Part shown: one piece after another, positions 43,101 to 50,948 of the stretch
Position numbering within the stretch: position 1 is the stretch's first letter
Layout: each line of letters opens with the position of its first letter
Source of the DNA: Bacteroidales bacterium
GTDB lineage: Bacteria; Bacteroidota; Bacteroidia; Bacteroidales; P3
DNA length: 64,000 bases
NCBI GenBank assembly: GCA_017550405.1
Contig: JAFZPH010000062.1
Location: 1 to 64,000, forward strand
Reading direction: 5' to 3'
Program-made: the position numbers and the translations under genes
The notes under the pieces: model-generated
Told to the model about the DNA's origin: nothing
Databases searched by the model: none
Seen by the model: the letters and a program-made list of their open reading frames with translations, nothing else

Positions 43101-45513
43101 AACGAATAGCATAGTCTGTTGAAGACAATGGCGGTTCTAAGAAGACATTGGTGCCGTCGTAGCCGATGGAGTATGCCGGAGGGTTGGGGACTACTTTTAT
43201 GGTGCCGCTTACCGACGGAAGATAATTGCTGTTGTTGCAGACATCATAGGGGTTGCAGGTCAGTGTCACGAGGATGTTGCCCGGCCTATCGAATGTGTGG
43301 CTGACGGTCTGTCCTGTTTCGGTCTGTGGGCTATCGGAGAAAGACCATGTGTACCTGCCCGTGCCGTTGGCATCGACACAAGTGGTACACCCTGAGCCAG
43401 AAAGTAGGACCGTTGAGTGTTGGCAAATAGCATCTTGTGGACTGAAGCTCAAAGATGGCTGCTGCATCGGGTATATGGTTATTTGAACCGTGTCAATTTT
43501 TTCGTCGCCACAATATCGTCTGGACAGATACAATTGAAAAGAAATCGAATTGGTTATTGCGGGATATATATCACTTACTGTAAATGTATTGGGGCCGCTG
43601 TGAATACTCCCATCTACGGTTATATAACGTTGAAATAAGTCCTCAACCTGCCACTCATACAAAACCAAATCCTGTTCCGGCACGATGTCGTTGCCCCAGG
43701 TGATTCTTGTGCCGGGGCAGACGGTGATACGTTTTGGGAGATGAGTCTCCGCGAGGGCGAACTGGGCGACCTGATGGGTGTAGGCGTTGAGGGAGCGGCA
43801 CTGTAGCTCGCGGTCGTAGTGGTAGACCTCCACGTTGCATACCTCCGAGCCATAGGTTAACGAAACCTCTTTGCCTGAGACGGAGGTTGGCGAGGCCGAA
43901 CTACAGGTCGGTTTCCAAATGAAGTTGTAATAGGGATTAGAGGGGGTGGCGTTCAGGCGTATGGTCGAATTGGGGCAAGCTATGGTGGGATTGTCAGGAC
44001 TCATCTCTGCCACGGTAGGTGCGGGAGGCGGGTCTTTGACGGTGAGGACGAACGTTGCCTCGTTGCAATAGTTGATGTTTTCAGCCGTGATGCGGTATCT
44101 GCCTGCATTCTGGATGACATTGGAGGAGAGTTGGGCCGTCGGCGAGGGAGAGGTATAGACGAGCTGGTTGTTGGCGAGGTTGTAAACCTTCCAAGTGCAA
44201 AGGCTGGTGTTGGTTTCGTCGTTGGTGGTCAACGTGATGGTGTTGGTCAGGCAGACCTCCTTATCGCCAAGTATTTCGAGGCGGGGCTTGACGACGACAG
44301 TGAGGGTGTCGGAGCGGAACTCGCCACAAGCCAGAAAATCGCACTTGTATTTAACGGAGATGCGGTAAGTGCCAGCTGTGTCGAAATAGCAAGTGACCTT
44401 GTTGGCTCCATTAAGAGGGGTAAGACTTGCCCCTGTGGAGGGTGTGATACTCCATTCGTAGTGAGTGGAACCGTAGAGTGGAACGCTGTAAACCACCGCC
44501 TCGCCCTCGCATACCGCAGTCTGACCGTTGATGGTCACGCCGTTTTGGATGATGGGGACGCGGACGCTGAGGCCGCCCTGACAGGCACCGTTGCCGCAGA
44601 TGGGGCCGTCGAGGCTGATGATGCCGTAGCCGTCCAGCGGGCTGTCCCAAGTGACGGTGATGTTGGGTGTGCCCTGCCCGTTGACGAGGTGGCCGCCCTC
44701 GATGCTCCAGAAGTACTGGGTGCAGGAGGGAGAGGTGGCGTGGTAGGTGACCGTGCTGCCCTCGCAGGCGGTGCCGTAGCAGTCGAGTTGCAGGGGATAG
44801 CCTTGTAGCACTTCGATGAAGAATTCTTCTTCGTCGTAGCAGCCGCAGTTGTTGTAGACGCGGTGCGTGACCGTACATGGCGTGGTGACATTTTGGAGGA
44901 GGAAAGAGCGGGTGGAGGATGTGCTGCCGCATCCTTCCCAGAGGTAACCGGCGATGTCGCTGCTCTGAGTGTGGGACTGGTCGGTGAATTCGACATCCAT
45001 GCCATAGCAGACATAGATGGTGTGAGAAGCGTCGTATTCGGGGACGGAGGATGCCACGGCGACAGGTTTTTCGACGATGCGCACCGCCTGATGGTGCGTA
45101 CAGGTGTAGCCCGAAGCCATGGTGATGGTGACGGACAACATGCCTGATTCCTCGGTGCCCCAGAGGACGGTAGCGACGTTGTCGTTGTAGCTGACCGACG
45201 CGGCACCCGTGACCAGCCACGACCAGCTGACGACATTGTCGCCATCGGTGCTTGCATAGGCGGTGTAGGTGACCTCCTGACCTTGGCAAGCCACCAAGAC
45301 TTGCGGGAGCTCGTCGTAGTAATACGGTCCCTCGTTGGGGAGGAGGCATTTGGACTCGAAGTCGCTGTTGATGACGACATTGTACTGATGGGAGCCGGTG
45401 TTGGGGTCTGGGTCGGGAGGTGTGACCCTATCTTCCTGTGCTCCGGCATGGAATCCGACGGCGCACATCAAGATGAGTGCCGCCAGATGTTTGATTTTGA
45501 GTAAGTTTTTCAT
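40180..45513 (-). CDS. giant Ig/PKD-like secreted protein with T9SS type-A sorting domain
   Basis: This 1777-residue protein has a signal peptide (near FHAGAQ) and a long series of Ig-like/PKD-like segments with Cys-rich strands, including repeated SYGCTYTINLTIT and WDFGDGGTC (PKD signature near residue 1070). The last ~80 residues, KPNPTTGEV ... EILVMDMNGRTVATF ... YLKLVKK, form a type-A T9SS sorting domain. Two tandem perfect copies of an 11-residue unit (VAIEMSNPLSG) lie in that sorting domain, coded by a 33-bp duplication. Such proteins are probable surface adhesins or structural scaffolds. Its own terminator follows its stop; no close upstream partner is seen. Confidence 0.9.
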   Translation of the reverse strand: MKNLLKIKHLAALILMCAVGFHAGAQEDRVTPPDPDPNTGSHQYNVVINSDFESKCLLPNEGPYYYDELPQVLVACQGQEVTYTAYASTDGDNVVSWSWLVTGAASVSYNDNVATVLWGTEESGMLSVTITMASGYTCTHHQAVRIVEKPVAVASSVPEYDASHTIYVCYGMDVEFTDQSHTQSSDIAGYLWEGCGSTSSTRSFLLQNVTTPCTVTHRVYNNCGCYDEEEFFIEVLQGYPLQLDCYGTACEGSTVTYHATSPSCTQYFWSIEGGHLVNGQGTPNITVTWDSPLDGYGIISLDGPICGNGACQGGLSVRVPIIQNGVTINGQTAVCEGEAVVYSVPLYGSTHYEWSITPSTGASLTPLNGANKVTCYFDTAGTYRISVKYKCDFLACGEFRSDTLTVVVKPRLEILGDKEVCLTNTITLTTNDETNTSLCTWKVYNLANNQLVYTSPSPTAQLSSNVIQNAGRYRITAENINYCNEATFVLTVKDPPPAPTVAEMSPDNPTIACPNSTIRLNATPSNPYYNFIWKPTCSSASPTSVSGKEVSLTYGSEVCNVEVYHYDRELQCRSLNAYTHQVAQFALAETHLPKRITVCPGTRITWGNDIVPEQDLVLYEWQVEDLFQRYITVDGSIHSGPNTFTVSDIYPAITNSISFQLYLSRRYCGDEKIDTVQITIYPMQQPSLSFSPQDAICQHSTVLLSGSGCTTCVDANGTGRYTWSFSDSPQTETGQTVSHTFDRPGNILVTLTCNPYDVCNNSNYLPSVSGTIKVVPNPPAYSIGYDGTNVFLEPPLSSTDYAIRWGHTSDTNNTVPASLGGGVDYSCMIISRTNPRCTTEVKNEAILCQLLKMGSPSIDYCNRTVSFSVIDPPMPIVWSVLSGDVGNKIISGPFNEYLTLPVTSIGDIVVKARAEAEDPCISSTTMFTVDFLPDFSLQKACSSIVIHNNSQCLDASKVIMIKVTEAGGNINYLTFPVSQSVITYPTGSGGHFTFELYAYDGMPLVPPCPIGSVDIENTSNLPVDITSANTGHIHQTCNNTAIQLTATLPSPHTIVHSRWDFGDGGTCLDTNGNSVYHTFRFNPINPLEYTVNVIVTDENNCESHDTLKITSFENELKVESIYIYDDENLPICPGNEVTLEYRIDGNTPSPDIIAYYDWSPSSNSNSYTNIVDNTDDYSVVVTNDNYCKTEVSVNVPFKNKPSAVIIPKKYYYCTGEEIVLYGKPDNENNYTYAWSVYESVAQTTVPYTTGTISFTAPSYGCTYTINLTITNDEGCSAQADPVTITVVAPPPAPSISIDPTQHCIDQHPFKLISNNPSQLLHWSNGDYGNTAYYHYPGPAIAYYYDPVSGCRSDSAVINIPAAPDFDALLTGCYKVCDSLAETSLPVYGLLPLLQPYGWDWYYNNYLSQNGPFGYQPYPLMLPLNGFGSYYLSVNYFEECKSTSKPFVLQEDDVCKCDSIDISYVCKDSHVKDCHLIYEIDVTVCNNSHTTRTFNTLTPLFDLISGNITITNITFAATSITPSNCYYFTLELEVSILDPMVASFMIKGSKCNVDFSIDLTPDINCSQLASGSITPNGTITGVNTIYCDFSIYVSGVTDVLAVWSNPQSVVNYTLTGTGVNGLCAFSQGDLSDGVTACVYALVCVDKKLCIYYYCVPVADLLASPKSSPIERAGRDADNSPDPTLKPNPTTGEVAIEMSNPLSGVAIEMSNPLSGGSVVGTSDKVLEILVMDMNGRTVATFTGSDHFNISNLPSAAYIVRIKTQHDNADKITYLKLVKK
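40374..40439. repeat. 2 x 33-bp perfect tandem duplication inside a CDS
   Basis: Copies at 40374-40406 and 40407-40439 are identical. The unit begins with the palindrome CCCCTGAAAGGGG; its reverse complement shares the 15-mer CCCTTTCAGGGGTCG with 50073-50087 in another gene. Confidence 0.9.
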
Positions 45514-45550
45514 TTTTTAGGGATTTTAGAAACAACTGTTTTTTAAGGTC

Positions 45551-45654
45551 GCGTCTCTCCGAGACGCAGAATAGGAGGGTGTTGCGTACCCCACTCTGCG
45601 CTCCCTCCAGTCGCTTAGTATGGGGTTATTAAGATTCAGCATCTTCGATGCTGT
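45551..45654. repeat. three adjacent hairpins in the gap between T9SS genes
   Basis: GCGTCTC/GAGACGC (45551-45567), CCCCACTCT/AGTATGGGG (45589-45626, one mismatch) and CAGCATC/GATGCTG (45638-45654) form three dyads in 172 bp between the 739- and 1777-residue genes. The middle one resembles the palindrome at 49982-50010 inside another gene. Confidence 0.65.
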
Positions 45655-45685
45655 TGAGATATCAGTCAAATATAGCATGAGAGTG

Positions 45686-47905
45686 TTATTTTTTTAGGAT
45701 TTTGTATTGATAATTATTTGATGTAGTGATGATTGAAAGGAAATAGACACCTGCGGGGAGGTGGGAGAGGTTGATTTTGTTGTTGGATAGGGTTACCTGT
45801 TCCTGCCTGCCGAGGGATGATAGGAGGCGGACGGCGGTGATAGGCTCCCCATTGGGGATGACGTAAAGGGCATCCGAGACGGGGTTGGGAAAAATCTGTG
45901 GAGAAGAGTTGACGAGGGCATCCGTGCCCACGTCATTTATTTGAAGGGTTTTTGTGACCGGCTCCGCCGGGAGGTAGTCGGAATTGCCCTGTTGGGAGGC
46001 GGTGACGGTGGTGGTGCCGTTTCGAAGGAGGTAGAGCATACTGCCGTCGGAGTAGGCGATGGAGCTGTCACCACAAGAGTAGACGACAGGCAGCCCACTG
46101 GTAGCGCCGGCGGTTAGGAGAATCGGACTGTCTGCGAGATTGAAAGATAGTTCTTGCTGCCATACAATAGACTGTTCTTGCCTATCAGAAGGATGAAGGT
46201 ATGGATGCATGAAAGCCGTATCTACATACTTAGCGATAAACACCTGGCTATTGCCATAGTTCTGAGTTGTAATGTTACCAAATGTTGCACCCTCCCAAAG
46301 GCTTCCAGTGAGATATACAATGCTATCTTTGATAAGTGGAGCATTAAATACATTATCTATACGACTAACATTGTAATGAGTGACCAGTTCAACCTCGCGA
46401 CCATTGTAATCCCAAATTGCTAACCAGCTGTCCCAACTATAACTGTCTTGTATATTGTACCTCTCATTTCCGAAATACATGCCATTCTGGAATTTTAACT
46501 GGGCAAAAACCCTGTTATTGTATGCCGCCAAGAGGGGGACACTACCCCTTCCGTTTTCAACAGAGCGTGCTTGCCCATTGGATAGAAGGCTGAGGTCGTC
46601 TTTATCCAAGCGAAGCCAAAAGCTTGTCTGATTTGGTAGGTTGAGGGTGTCACTATAGAAAAAATGGTCAACCGTTCCCCCTACCCAACCAACTGCTCCA
46701 GGAACAAACAACGAATTGGTATTGTCGTCGATATATGGATATAACAATAACATTTGTGGAAATACTGTAGCTGTGGATTCATAAGATAATTGAACCAACC
46801 CAGTTGCTTCCATATCCGAGTTGTATTTTAGAATCCATGTGGGTCTTGATGTGGAATCGCCTAAATGAAGAGCGTTGGAATTTGCAATTCTTATGCCACT
46901 TGGATATTGTTGTCCACCTTCCATATTAAAATACAGGTTATTTTGAGCATCCATTTCGAATGAATAGACTTTAAATGTGGGGTGGACATTGTAGGACAAT
47001 GCTGAGTCGAACATATACACGGCATCAATCAGGCTGTCGAAATGGGGAGAGAACTTCATAATCTGCTGATTCCAGAGGGCAGTGCGATAAGGGATTGGAT
47101 AGAATAGATTATGAGTGCCATCGACCACTATCTTCATGGCACTGATTGTGCCGTCATCCATTCTCCAAGTGCCACGGGATCCGGTAACCATATCACTTGC
47201 ACTGCGTATAATATAGATATTGCCCTCGCTATCTATGTTGAAACATTCGCTAGACAAAGGTTTTACATTAAGTTTGTCAGGAGCGGACGGACCTCTAATA
47301 TCACTGCCTGTCAACTCATTACCAGTTGAATCTAAATATCCCACACAGACAAGATGCCGCTCGATGGCATTCCCGTCAAAGTCGAAGGTGATAAAGGCAG
47401 TAATGTTGTCGTCGGTCACACTATCGGTGGGCATCAGGTAGTCGTCGTTTCCCGTTAACAACGTGTCAAGATAGTATAGGTTTCTATAATTGCTGGCACT
47501 GCTGCCGTAGGGCAGAAAAAAACGCACCATCGCCATGATGCTGCTTTCACCCACCATCCGAAGCGCATGGGCATAACAACCTTGCTTGCCATTATAAATT
47601 GCTTTATGCCACAATAGTTCACCTGAAGGGGAGAGTTTGGCAATCACGACACCCTGCCATCTTGGACGGCTGGTTTCGATGACCTCGAATGGTAGCAAAT
47701 TGGTACCGCACAACTGGGCCTGTGGAGAGAACTCACCGAGGATGTAGAGGTTGCCCGCCGAGTCCACGCAAGAGCCTATCAGCTGGTTCGTCGTCACTCC
47801 AGAGGTGACCTCCTCTCCCGTGTAGGTCTTCACCCAGTCGAAGTGTTGGGAGAAGGCGGGGAGGGAGGCGGCGAGGAGGAATAAGAGGGAAATGAATTTT
47901 TTCAT
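45686..47905 (-). CDS. secreted protein with T9SS type-A sorting domain
   Basis: The start MKKFISLLFLLAASLPAF (739 residues) gives a clean signal peptide; an ATG 30 codons earlier would be read through micro-repeats and is rejected. After the signal comes a beta-propeller-like region of WVKTYTGEE-type blocks with SPSGELLWHK and WIL(K)YN segments, each recalling repeated strands of SBBP-type/6-bladed propellers, then LTAGATSGLPVVYS, an Ig-like segment, and a final type-A sorting domain (FPNPVSDALYVIP ... ILKK). Surface-located, function unknown. It lies downstream of the ECF sigma operon but is separated from it by a strong hairpin. Confidence 0.85.
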   Translation of the reverse strand: MKKFISLLFLLAASLPAFSQHFDWVKTYTGEEVTSGVTTNQLIGSCVDSAGNLYILGEFSPQAQLCGTNLLPFEVIETSRPRWQGVVIAKLSPSGELLWHKAIYNGKQGCYAHALRMVGESSIMAMVRFFLPYGSSASNYRNLYYLDTLLTGNDDYLMPTDSVTDDNITAFITFDFDGNAIERHLVCVGYLDSTGNELTGSDIRGPSAPDKLNVKPLSSECFNIDSEGNIYIIRSASDMVTGSRGTWRMDDGTISAMKIVVDGTHNLFYPIPYRTALWNQQIMKFSPHFDSLIDAVYMFDSALSYNVHPTFKVYSFEMDAQNNLYFNMEGGQQYPSGIRIANSNALHLGDSTSRPTWILKYNSDMEATGLVQLSYESTATVFPQMLLLYPYIDDNTNSLFVPGAVGWVGGTVDHFFYSDTLNLPNQTSFWLRLDKDDLSLLSNGQARSVENGRGSVPLLAAYNNRVFAQLKFQNGMYFGNERYNIQDSYSWDSWLAIWDYNGREVELVTHYNVSRIDNVFNAPLIKDSIVYLTGSLWEGATFGNITTQNYGNSQVFIAKYVDTAFMHPYLHPSDRQEQSIVWQQELSFNLADSPILLTAGATSGLPVVYSCGDSSIAYSDGSMLYLLRNGTTTVTASQQGNSDYLPAEPVTKTLQINDVGTDALVNSSPQIFPNPVSDALYVIPNGEPITAVRLLSSLGRQEQVTLSNNKINLSHLPAGVYFLSIITTSNNYQYKILKK

Positions 47906-47990
47906 AGGAATTTGAAAATTGAAAGTTGAAAGTTGAAAAATTAATAGAATTGATAGAAAGGATAGAATTGATAGAGGGAGGATGTTTTTT

Positions 47991-48103
47991 GACATACCCC
48001 GCTGCTATCGCAGCACCCCTCTGAGAACATACCCCGGCCTTACGGCAAACATCCACTGGAGGTTTGCTCCCCGTAAAGAGGGGAAGGGGAGGGCTGGCGC
48101 GGT
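47991..48103. repeat. intergenic repeat GACATACCCC ... GGCTGGCGCGGT, copy 1
   Basis: The segment starts with TTTTTTGACATACCCC (to 48000) and ends with GGCTGGCGCGGT (48092-48103). A shorter copy with the same two ends lies at 50949-51009. GATAGAATTG micro-repeats flank it at 47945-47976. Confidence 0.7.
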
Positions 48104-48113
48104 TGGGGGTTTT

Positions 48114-48167
48114 CCGTCATGCCCCGCCGGTGGCGTGGCTGCCTTGGATGGTGGCGGGGCATGACGG
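48114..48167 (-). terminator. terminator-like hairpin at end of ECF sigma operon
   Basis: The 15-bp arms CCGTCATGCCCCGCC (48114-48128) and GGCGGGGCATGACGG (48153-48167) pair perfectly, 7 bp past the last gene of the operon. Minus-strand bases after it are TGACGGAAAACCCC, so there is no strong T-run. Confidence 0.6.
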
Positions 48168-48174
48168 AGGGGTT

Positions 48175-48603
48175 TTACTGTTTGAAAGCATAGCAGGTGT
48201 AGATGCCAGTCTCCTCGTCGAAGACAACGGTGACGGTGTAGCCTTCGTTCATCTTTTTCTCAGCCCATTGGTAGGCATCGTCCTTGTCGGAGGTGGAGTG
48301 GGTCTCGACCACCTTGGAGGGGAGGACACGGGAGGCGGCTTCTTCGTTGAAGAAGGTGACGGTGTGGCCTTCTTCCGCCAAGGCGAACATGCGAGAGAGG
48401 AAATCGTGCCAAGCCTCGTCGCCAAGGAGCGTGAGGCGGTAGGACACGCCGTCGATGGTGTAGACGACTGTGCGAAGGGCAGCGTTGTCGACGATGACGG
48501 CGGACGGGGTTGCGGAGGTGATGTCCGCTTCTTCTTTCTGGCAGCTGACGGCCAGAGAGGTGAGCACTGCGAGGAGTGCGACGGAGATGATGGTTTTCTT
48601 CAT
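48175..48603 (-). CDS. lipoprotein, unknown function, last gene of sigma operon
   Basis: This 142-residue protein has a lipoprotein signal peptide (lipobox AVSC, Cys21). Two similar-looking alpha/beta segments follow, with TIDGVSYRLTLLGDEAWHDFLSRM and a second half ending in GIYTCYAFKQ. It starts 12 bp after the 166-residue membrane protein, so it belongs to the ECF sigma operon. It could be the envelope target or sensor of that system. I recognise no family. Confidence 0.7.
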   Translation of the reverse strand: MKKTIISVALLAVLTSLAVSCQKEEADITSATPSAVIVDNAALRTVVYTIDGVSYRLTLLGDEAWHDFLSRMFALAEEGHTVTFFNEEAASRVLPSKVVETHSTSDKDDAYQWAEKKMNEGYTVTVVFDEETGIYTCYAFKQ

Positions 48604-48615
48604 GATGGTACTATT

Positions 48616-49116
48616 TTATTGTTTGGTTGATATATCAAGATTATGGTATAGAACAGCGTGTATCTCTTCTTTGTTGGTGACATGGAAGAGGGTGACGGTC
48701 TGGCTTGTGTAGGAGAATGCCAGCAGTTGTGAGTTGGGGCAGGTGGAGTCGACGGATTGCGTGTAGTCGTCCTTGTTGACGCGACGTGTGAAGAGGGGGT
48801 CAAGGCCGCTGTTGATGAGTTGTTGCAGGGCGGGGTCGAGCTCGGCAATGTTGAAGTCGTTGCGGAGGGTGCTCCAAGCAGTGGAGTCGAGGGCTTCCAA
48901 GAGGGTGACGTTGATGGAGAGGGTGTCGTTGATGGGATAATCCTTGAAATAGGTGGCTTTGATGCCCGGTATGTGGTTGTAATGGCGTGAGAGTGAGGCA
49001 TCGTCGGAACGAGGCCAAAGGATGACGGCGGCGGCAGAGCCGAGGATGAGGAGGCAGAGGAGGGCGGTGCTGCGCCAGCTGGAGAGGAACGAGAGGTGAG
49101 GACGGTGGGTATTCAT
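48616..49116 (-). CDS. single-pass membrane protein in sigma operon
   Basis: This 166-residue protein has one N-terminal transmembrane segment (about residues 16-34, LLCLLILGSAAAVILW) and a soluble extracytoplasmic domain. The latter has the pattern ATYFKDYPINDTLSINVTLLEALDSTAW, then a helical LQQLINSGLDPLF and a Thr/Val-rich end. Its start overlaps the 334-residue gene's stop by ATGA. No zinc-finger or other anti-sigma motif is seen in its short cytoplasmic end. Its function is unknown; a regulatory or sensing role is inferred from the operon. Confidence 0.75.
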   Translation of the reverse strand: MNTHRPHLSFLSSWRSTALLCLLILGSAAAVILWPRSDDASLSRHYNHIPGIKATYFKDYPINDTLSINVTLLEALDSTAWSTLRNDFNIAELDPALQQLINSGLDPLFTRRVNKDDYTQSVDSTCPNSQLLAFSYTSQTVTLFHVTNKEEIHAVLYHNLDISTKQ

Positions 49117-50117
49117 AGGGGATGGATGTTATTGATGACTTGGTTGAGGTGCTGTGTGGAGAGAAGGTCGGGAACGGGAGCTGCATAGGGGGATGGGGAA
49201 CAGGCGATGGTGAGGAGAGAGAGGACGAGGATGCCGCAGAGGCAAGCGACACGGCCGAAATGGGTGAGGACAGCATGGAGGTCGGGGGTGGCGGGTTGGA
49301 GGGCGGGAGTGGGGGGTTGGGAGGTGCGGGGCTGTTTCGCCTGTCGGCGTTGGGCGCGGAAGGAGGAGTGCTGGGGCATGTAGGGAGAATACATGTTGAA
49401 GAAGCGGGCATAGCGCAAGGTGCTGTGGAGGGAGGTGCGAGCGGGATGGTGAAGGAGGAAGGAGAGGGCGGCAACCGTGGCATGGATGGAGGCGACGATG
49501 AAGATGATTTCGGCGATGATGTTGTAGATGGTGTAGGCGTAGTCGTAGTTGTAGTTCCAGAGGTCGAAAGCCCAAAAGATGGTGACCGAGAGGCTGAAGA
49601 TGGCGAGGGGGAGCCAGCAGCAGACCATCAGCCGACGGAAGGAGAGGGCACGGCGGTAGTTGAGTGTGGGGAGCTGTGCGGCGGGCTGGCTGAGGAGAGC
49701 GGAGAGGCGGCGCGACTGGTCGTCGAAGAGTGGCTGGAGGTCGGAGAAGAGGGGGTCTTCTTTGAATGTTTGAATGTTTAAATGTTTGAATGTTTGAATG
49801 TTTGATTGGGGGAATTCGTTAATGTGGGAATGTGTTAATTCGTTAGTCGGGGAATTCGGGAATTCGTTAATGTGGGAATTTGGGAATGTGTTAATTGGGG
49901 AATGTGGGGGATTGCTTGATTGTTTGATTGTTTGAGTGTTTGACTGTTTGAATGGGGGGATGGGGTTGTCACCACACTGCTCCCCACACTGCGTTTCGCT
50001 TAGTGTGGGGTTACTGAGAGGTCGTGTCTTATTCACTTCATTTAATTTATCTTCAGAGGTGTTCATCACCCTTTCAGGGGTCGACACTTTGTTTTTGTTT
50101 TTATTCATCTTATTCAT
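49113..50117 (-). CDS. multi-pass membrane protein, repeat-derived N-terminus
   Basis: This 334-residue protein starts inside the sigma gene's stop (8-bp overlap ATGAATAA), which supports the start. Residues ~1-125 are low complexity (SHINEFPNSHINEF, NIQTFKHLNIQTFK) and are coded by the same palindromes and 8-bp micro-repeats found in intergenic DNA. From about residue 130 a conserved-looking part begins (DLQPLFDDQSRRLSALL), then helices near 172-195 and 205-225 and a last one near 300-318. It may serve as the membrane partner (possible anti-sigma) of the ECF factor, but no classical anti-sigma domain is seen. Family unknown. Confidence 0.75.
   Translation of the reverse strand: MNKMNKNKNKVSTPERVMNTSEDKLNEVNKTRPLSNPTLSETQCGEQCGDNPIPPFKQSNTQTIKQSSNPPHSPINTFPNSHINEFPNSPTNELTHSHINEFPQSNIQTFKHLNIQTFKEDPLFSDLQPLFDDQSRRLSALLSQPAAQLPTLNYRRALSFRRLMVCCWLPLAIFSLSVTIFWAFDLWNYNYDYAYTIYNIIAEIIFIVASIHATVAALSFLLHHPARTSLHSTLRYARFFNMYSPYMPQHSSFRAQRRQAKQPRTSQPPTPALQPATPDLHAVLTHFGRVACLCGILVLSLLTIACSPSPYAAPVPDLLSTQHLNQVINNIHPL
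49761..49806. repeat. 8-bp tandem repeat (TTTGAATG)n inside a CDS
   Basis: About five copies of TTTGAATG, one with a substitution, lie in the coding sequence of the 334-residue membrane protein. The unit length is not a multiple of three, so gain or loss of one copy would shift the frame. Similar TTGATTG/TTGAGTG words continue at 49910-49955. Confidence 0.8.
49982..50010. repeat. palindrome CCCCACACT / AGTGTGGGG within a CDS
   Basis: Nine-base arms (49982-49990 and 50002-50010) pair perfectly around GCGTTTCGCTT. A related element with the same loop letters (TCGCTTAGT, TGGGGTTA) lies in the intergenic DNA at 45589-45630. Confidence 0.75.
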
Positions 50118-50748
50118 CGTTTAACTGGCTTTTGAGGGTGTCTATTTTATGACGGAGGCGGTAGAATTTTTGTTTAACAGCGGCTTCGGTGGTGGAGAGG
50201 GTTTCGGCGATTTCGCTGTTGGAGAGGCCGTCGAGGCGAAGGTAGAGGAAGGCGCGGTCGTCGGGGTCGAGAGCAGAGATGAGGCGGTAGTAGTCGGGAG
50301 GGGCAGCGGAGGCTTCGTCGGCGATGGAGTCGTACATCCAATCTTCGAAGGGTACGAACTGTGGGTGTCGGTCGTGTTGTCGAATCTCGGTGACGGCGGT
50401 GTTGAGAGCGATGCGTCGGACCCAGGTGTTGGTGGAGCATTTGTGACGGAAAGAAGGCCAAGACTCCCAAAGGGCAGCGGCGATTTCTTGGTAGAGGTCG
50501 CGGATGCTGTCGGGCTGTCGGTCGGTGAAGTGGAAGCAGATTTGGAAGATGGTGCGCTGGCTGTTGGTGAACATTTCAAGGAACTCGCTGTGTTCTTCTT
50601 CGTGTTTGTCACGGACTTCATCAGGGCTGAAGAGGTGTCCGATACCGGGCAGCGTCGGTTGGTCGGGGCAATGCGAGTTGTGTTGCACTGCTTCGGACTT
50701 ATGCGGCGTCGCATCTGCAGCGTGGTATGGCCCGTGGCGATGTTTCAT
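50110..50748 (-). CDS. ECF-type RNA polymerase sigma factor
   Basis: This 212-residue protein has an unusual ~45-residue hydrophilic N-terminal extension. Region 2 follows (NSQRTIFQICFHFTDRQPDSIRDLYQEIAAALWESWPSF; DLYQEI is the core), then WVRRIALNTAVTEIR, and region 4 near the end with ALDPDDRAFLYLRLDGLSNSEIAETLSTTEAAVKQKFYRLRHKI (helix-turn-helix). It is an extracytoplasmic-function sigma-70 family member. A TATTTTTG box (50820-50827) is its likely promoter. Three genes follow, the first two overlapping, encoding two membrane proteins and a lipoprotein; no FecR-type anti-sigma or SusC-like gene is beside it. Confidence 0.93.
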   Translation of the reverse strand: MKHRHGPYHAADATPHKSEAVQHNSHCPDQPTLPGIGHLFSPDEVRDKHEEEHSEFLEMFTNSQRTIFQICFHFTDRQPDSIRDLYQEIAAALWESWPSFRHKCSTNTWVRRIALNTAVTEIRQHDRHPQFVPFEDWMYDSIADEASAAPPDYYRLISALDPDDRAFLYLRLDGLSNSEIAETLSTTEAAVKQKFYRLRHKIDTLKSQLNDE

Positions 50749-50819
50749 ATGTACATATTAGGTGTTGCGGAGACGGGTTGTCGGGCGGGCAAATCCGTCC
50801 CCGTTTGCTATATTAGACG

Positions 50820-50827
50820 CAAAAATA
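50820..50827 (-). promoter_or_regulatory. promoter box TATTTTTG for ECF sigma operon
   Basis: CAAAAATA on the plus strand reads TATTTTTG on the minus strand and fits TAnnTTTG, about 72 bp before the sigma start codon. Confidence 0.55.
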
Positions 50828-50900
50828 CGAAAAAGTAACGGTTGAGATGAAAATTTTTTTTGAGATTTTTTGGATGTGGGTGATTGAGAGGGGGGTTGGG

Positions 50901-50940
50901 GAGAATTGAGAATTGAAAATTGAGAATTGAGAATTGAAAG
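50901..50940. repeat. GAGAATT/GAAAATT micro-repeat
   Basis: Five to six tandem 7-bp words of the type GAGAATT or GAAAATT. The same family occurs at 22211-22256 and 34947-34980. Confidence 0.75.
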
Positions 50941-50948
50941 TTGTATTG

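Noticed and set aside
47906..47995. 30-codon N-terminal extension of the 739-residue T9SS protein
   Set aside because: It is coded by intergenic micro-repeats; a clean signal peptide starts at the next ATG.
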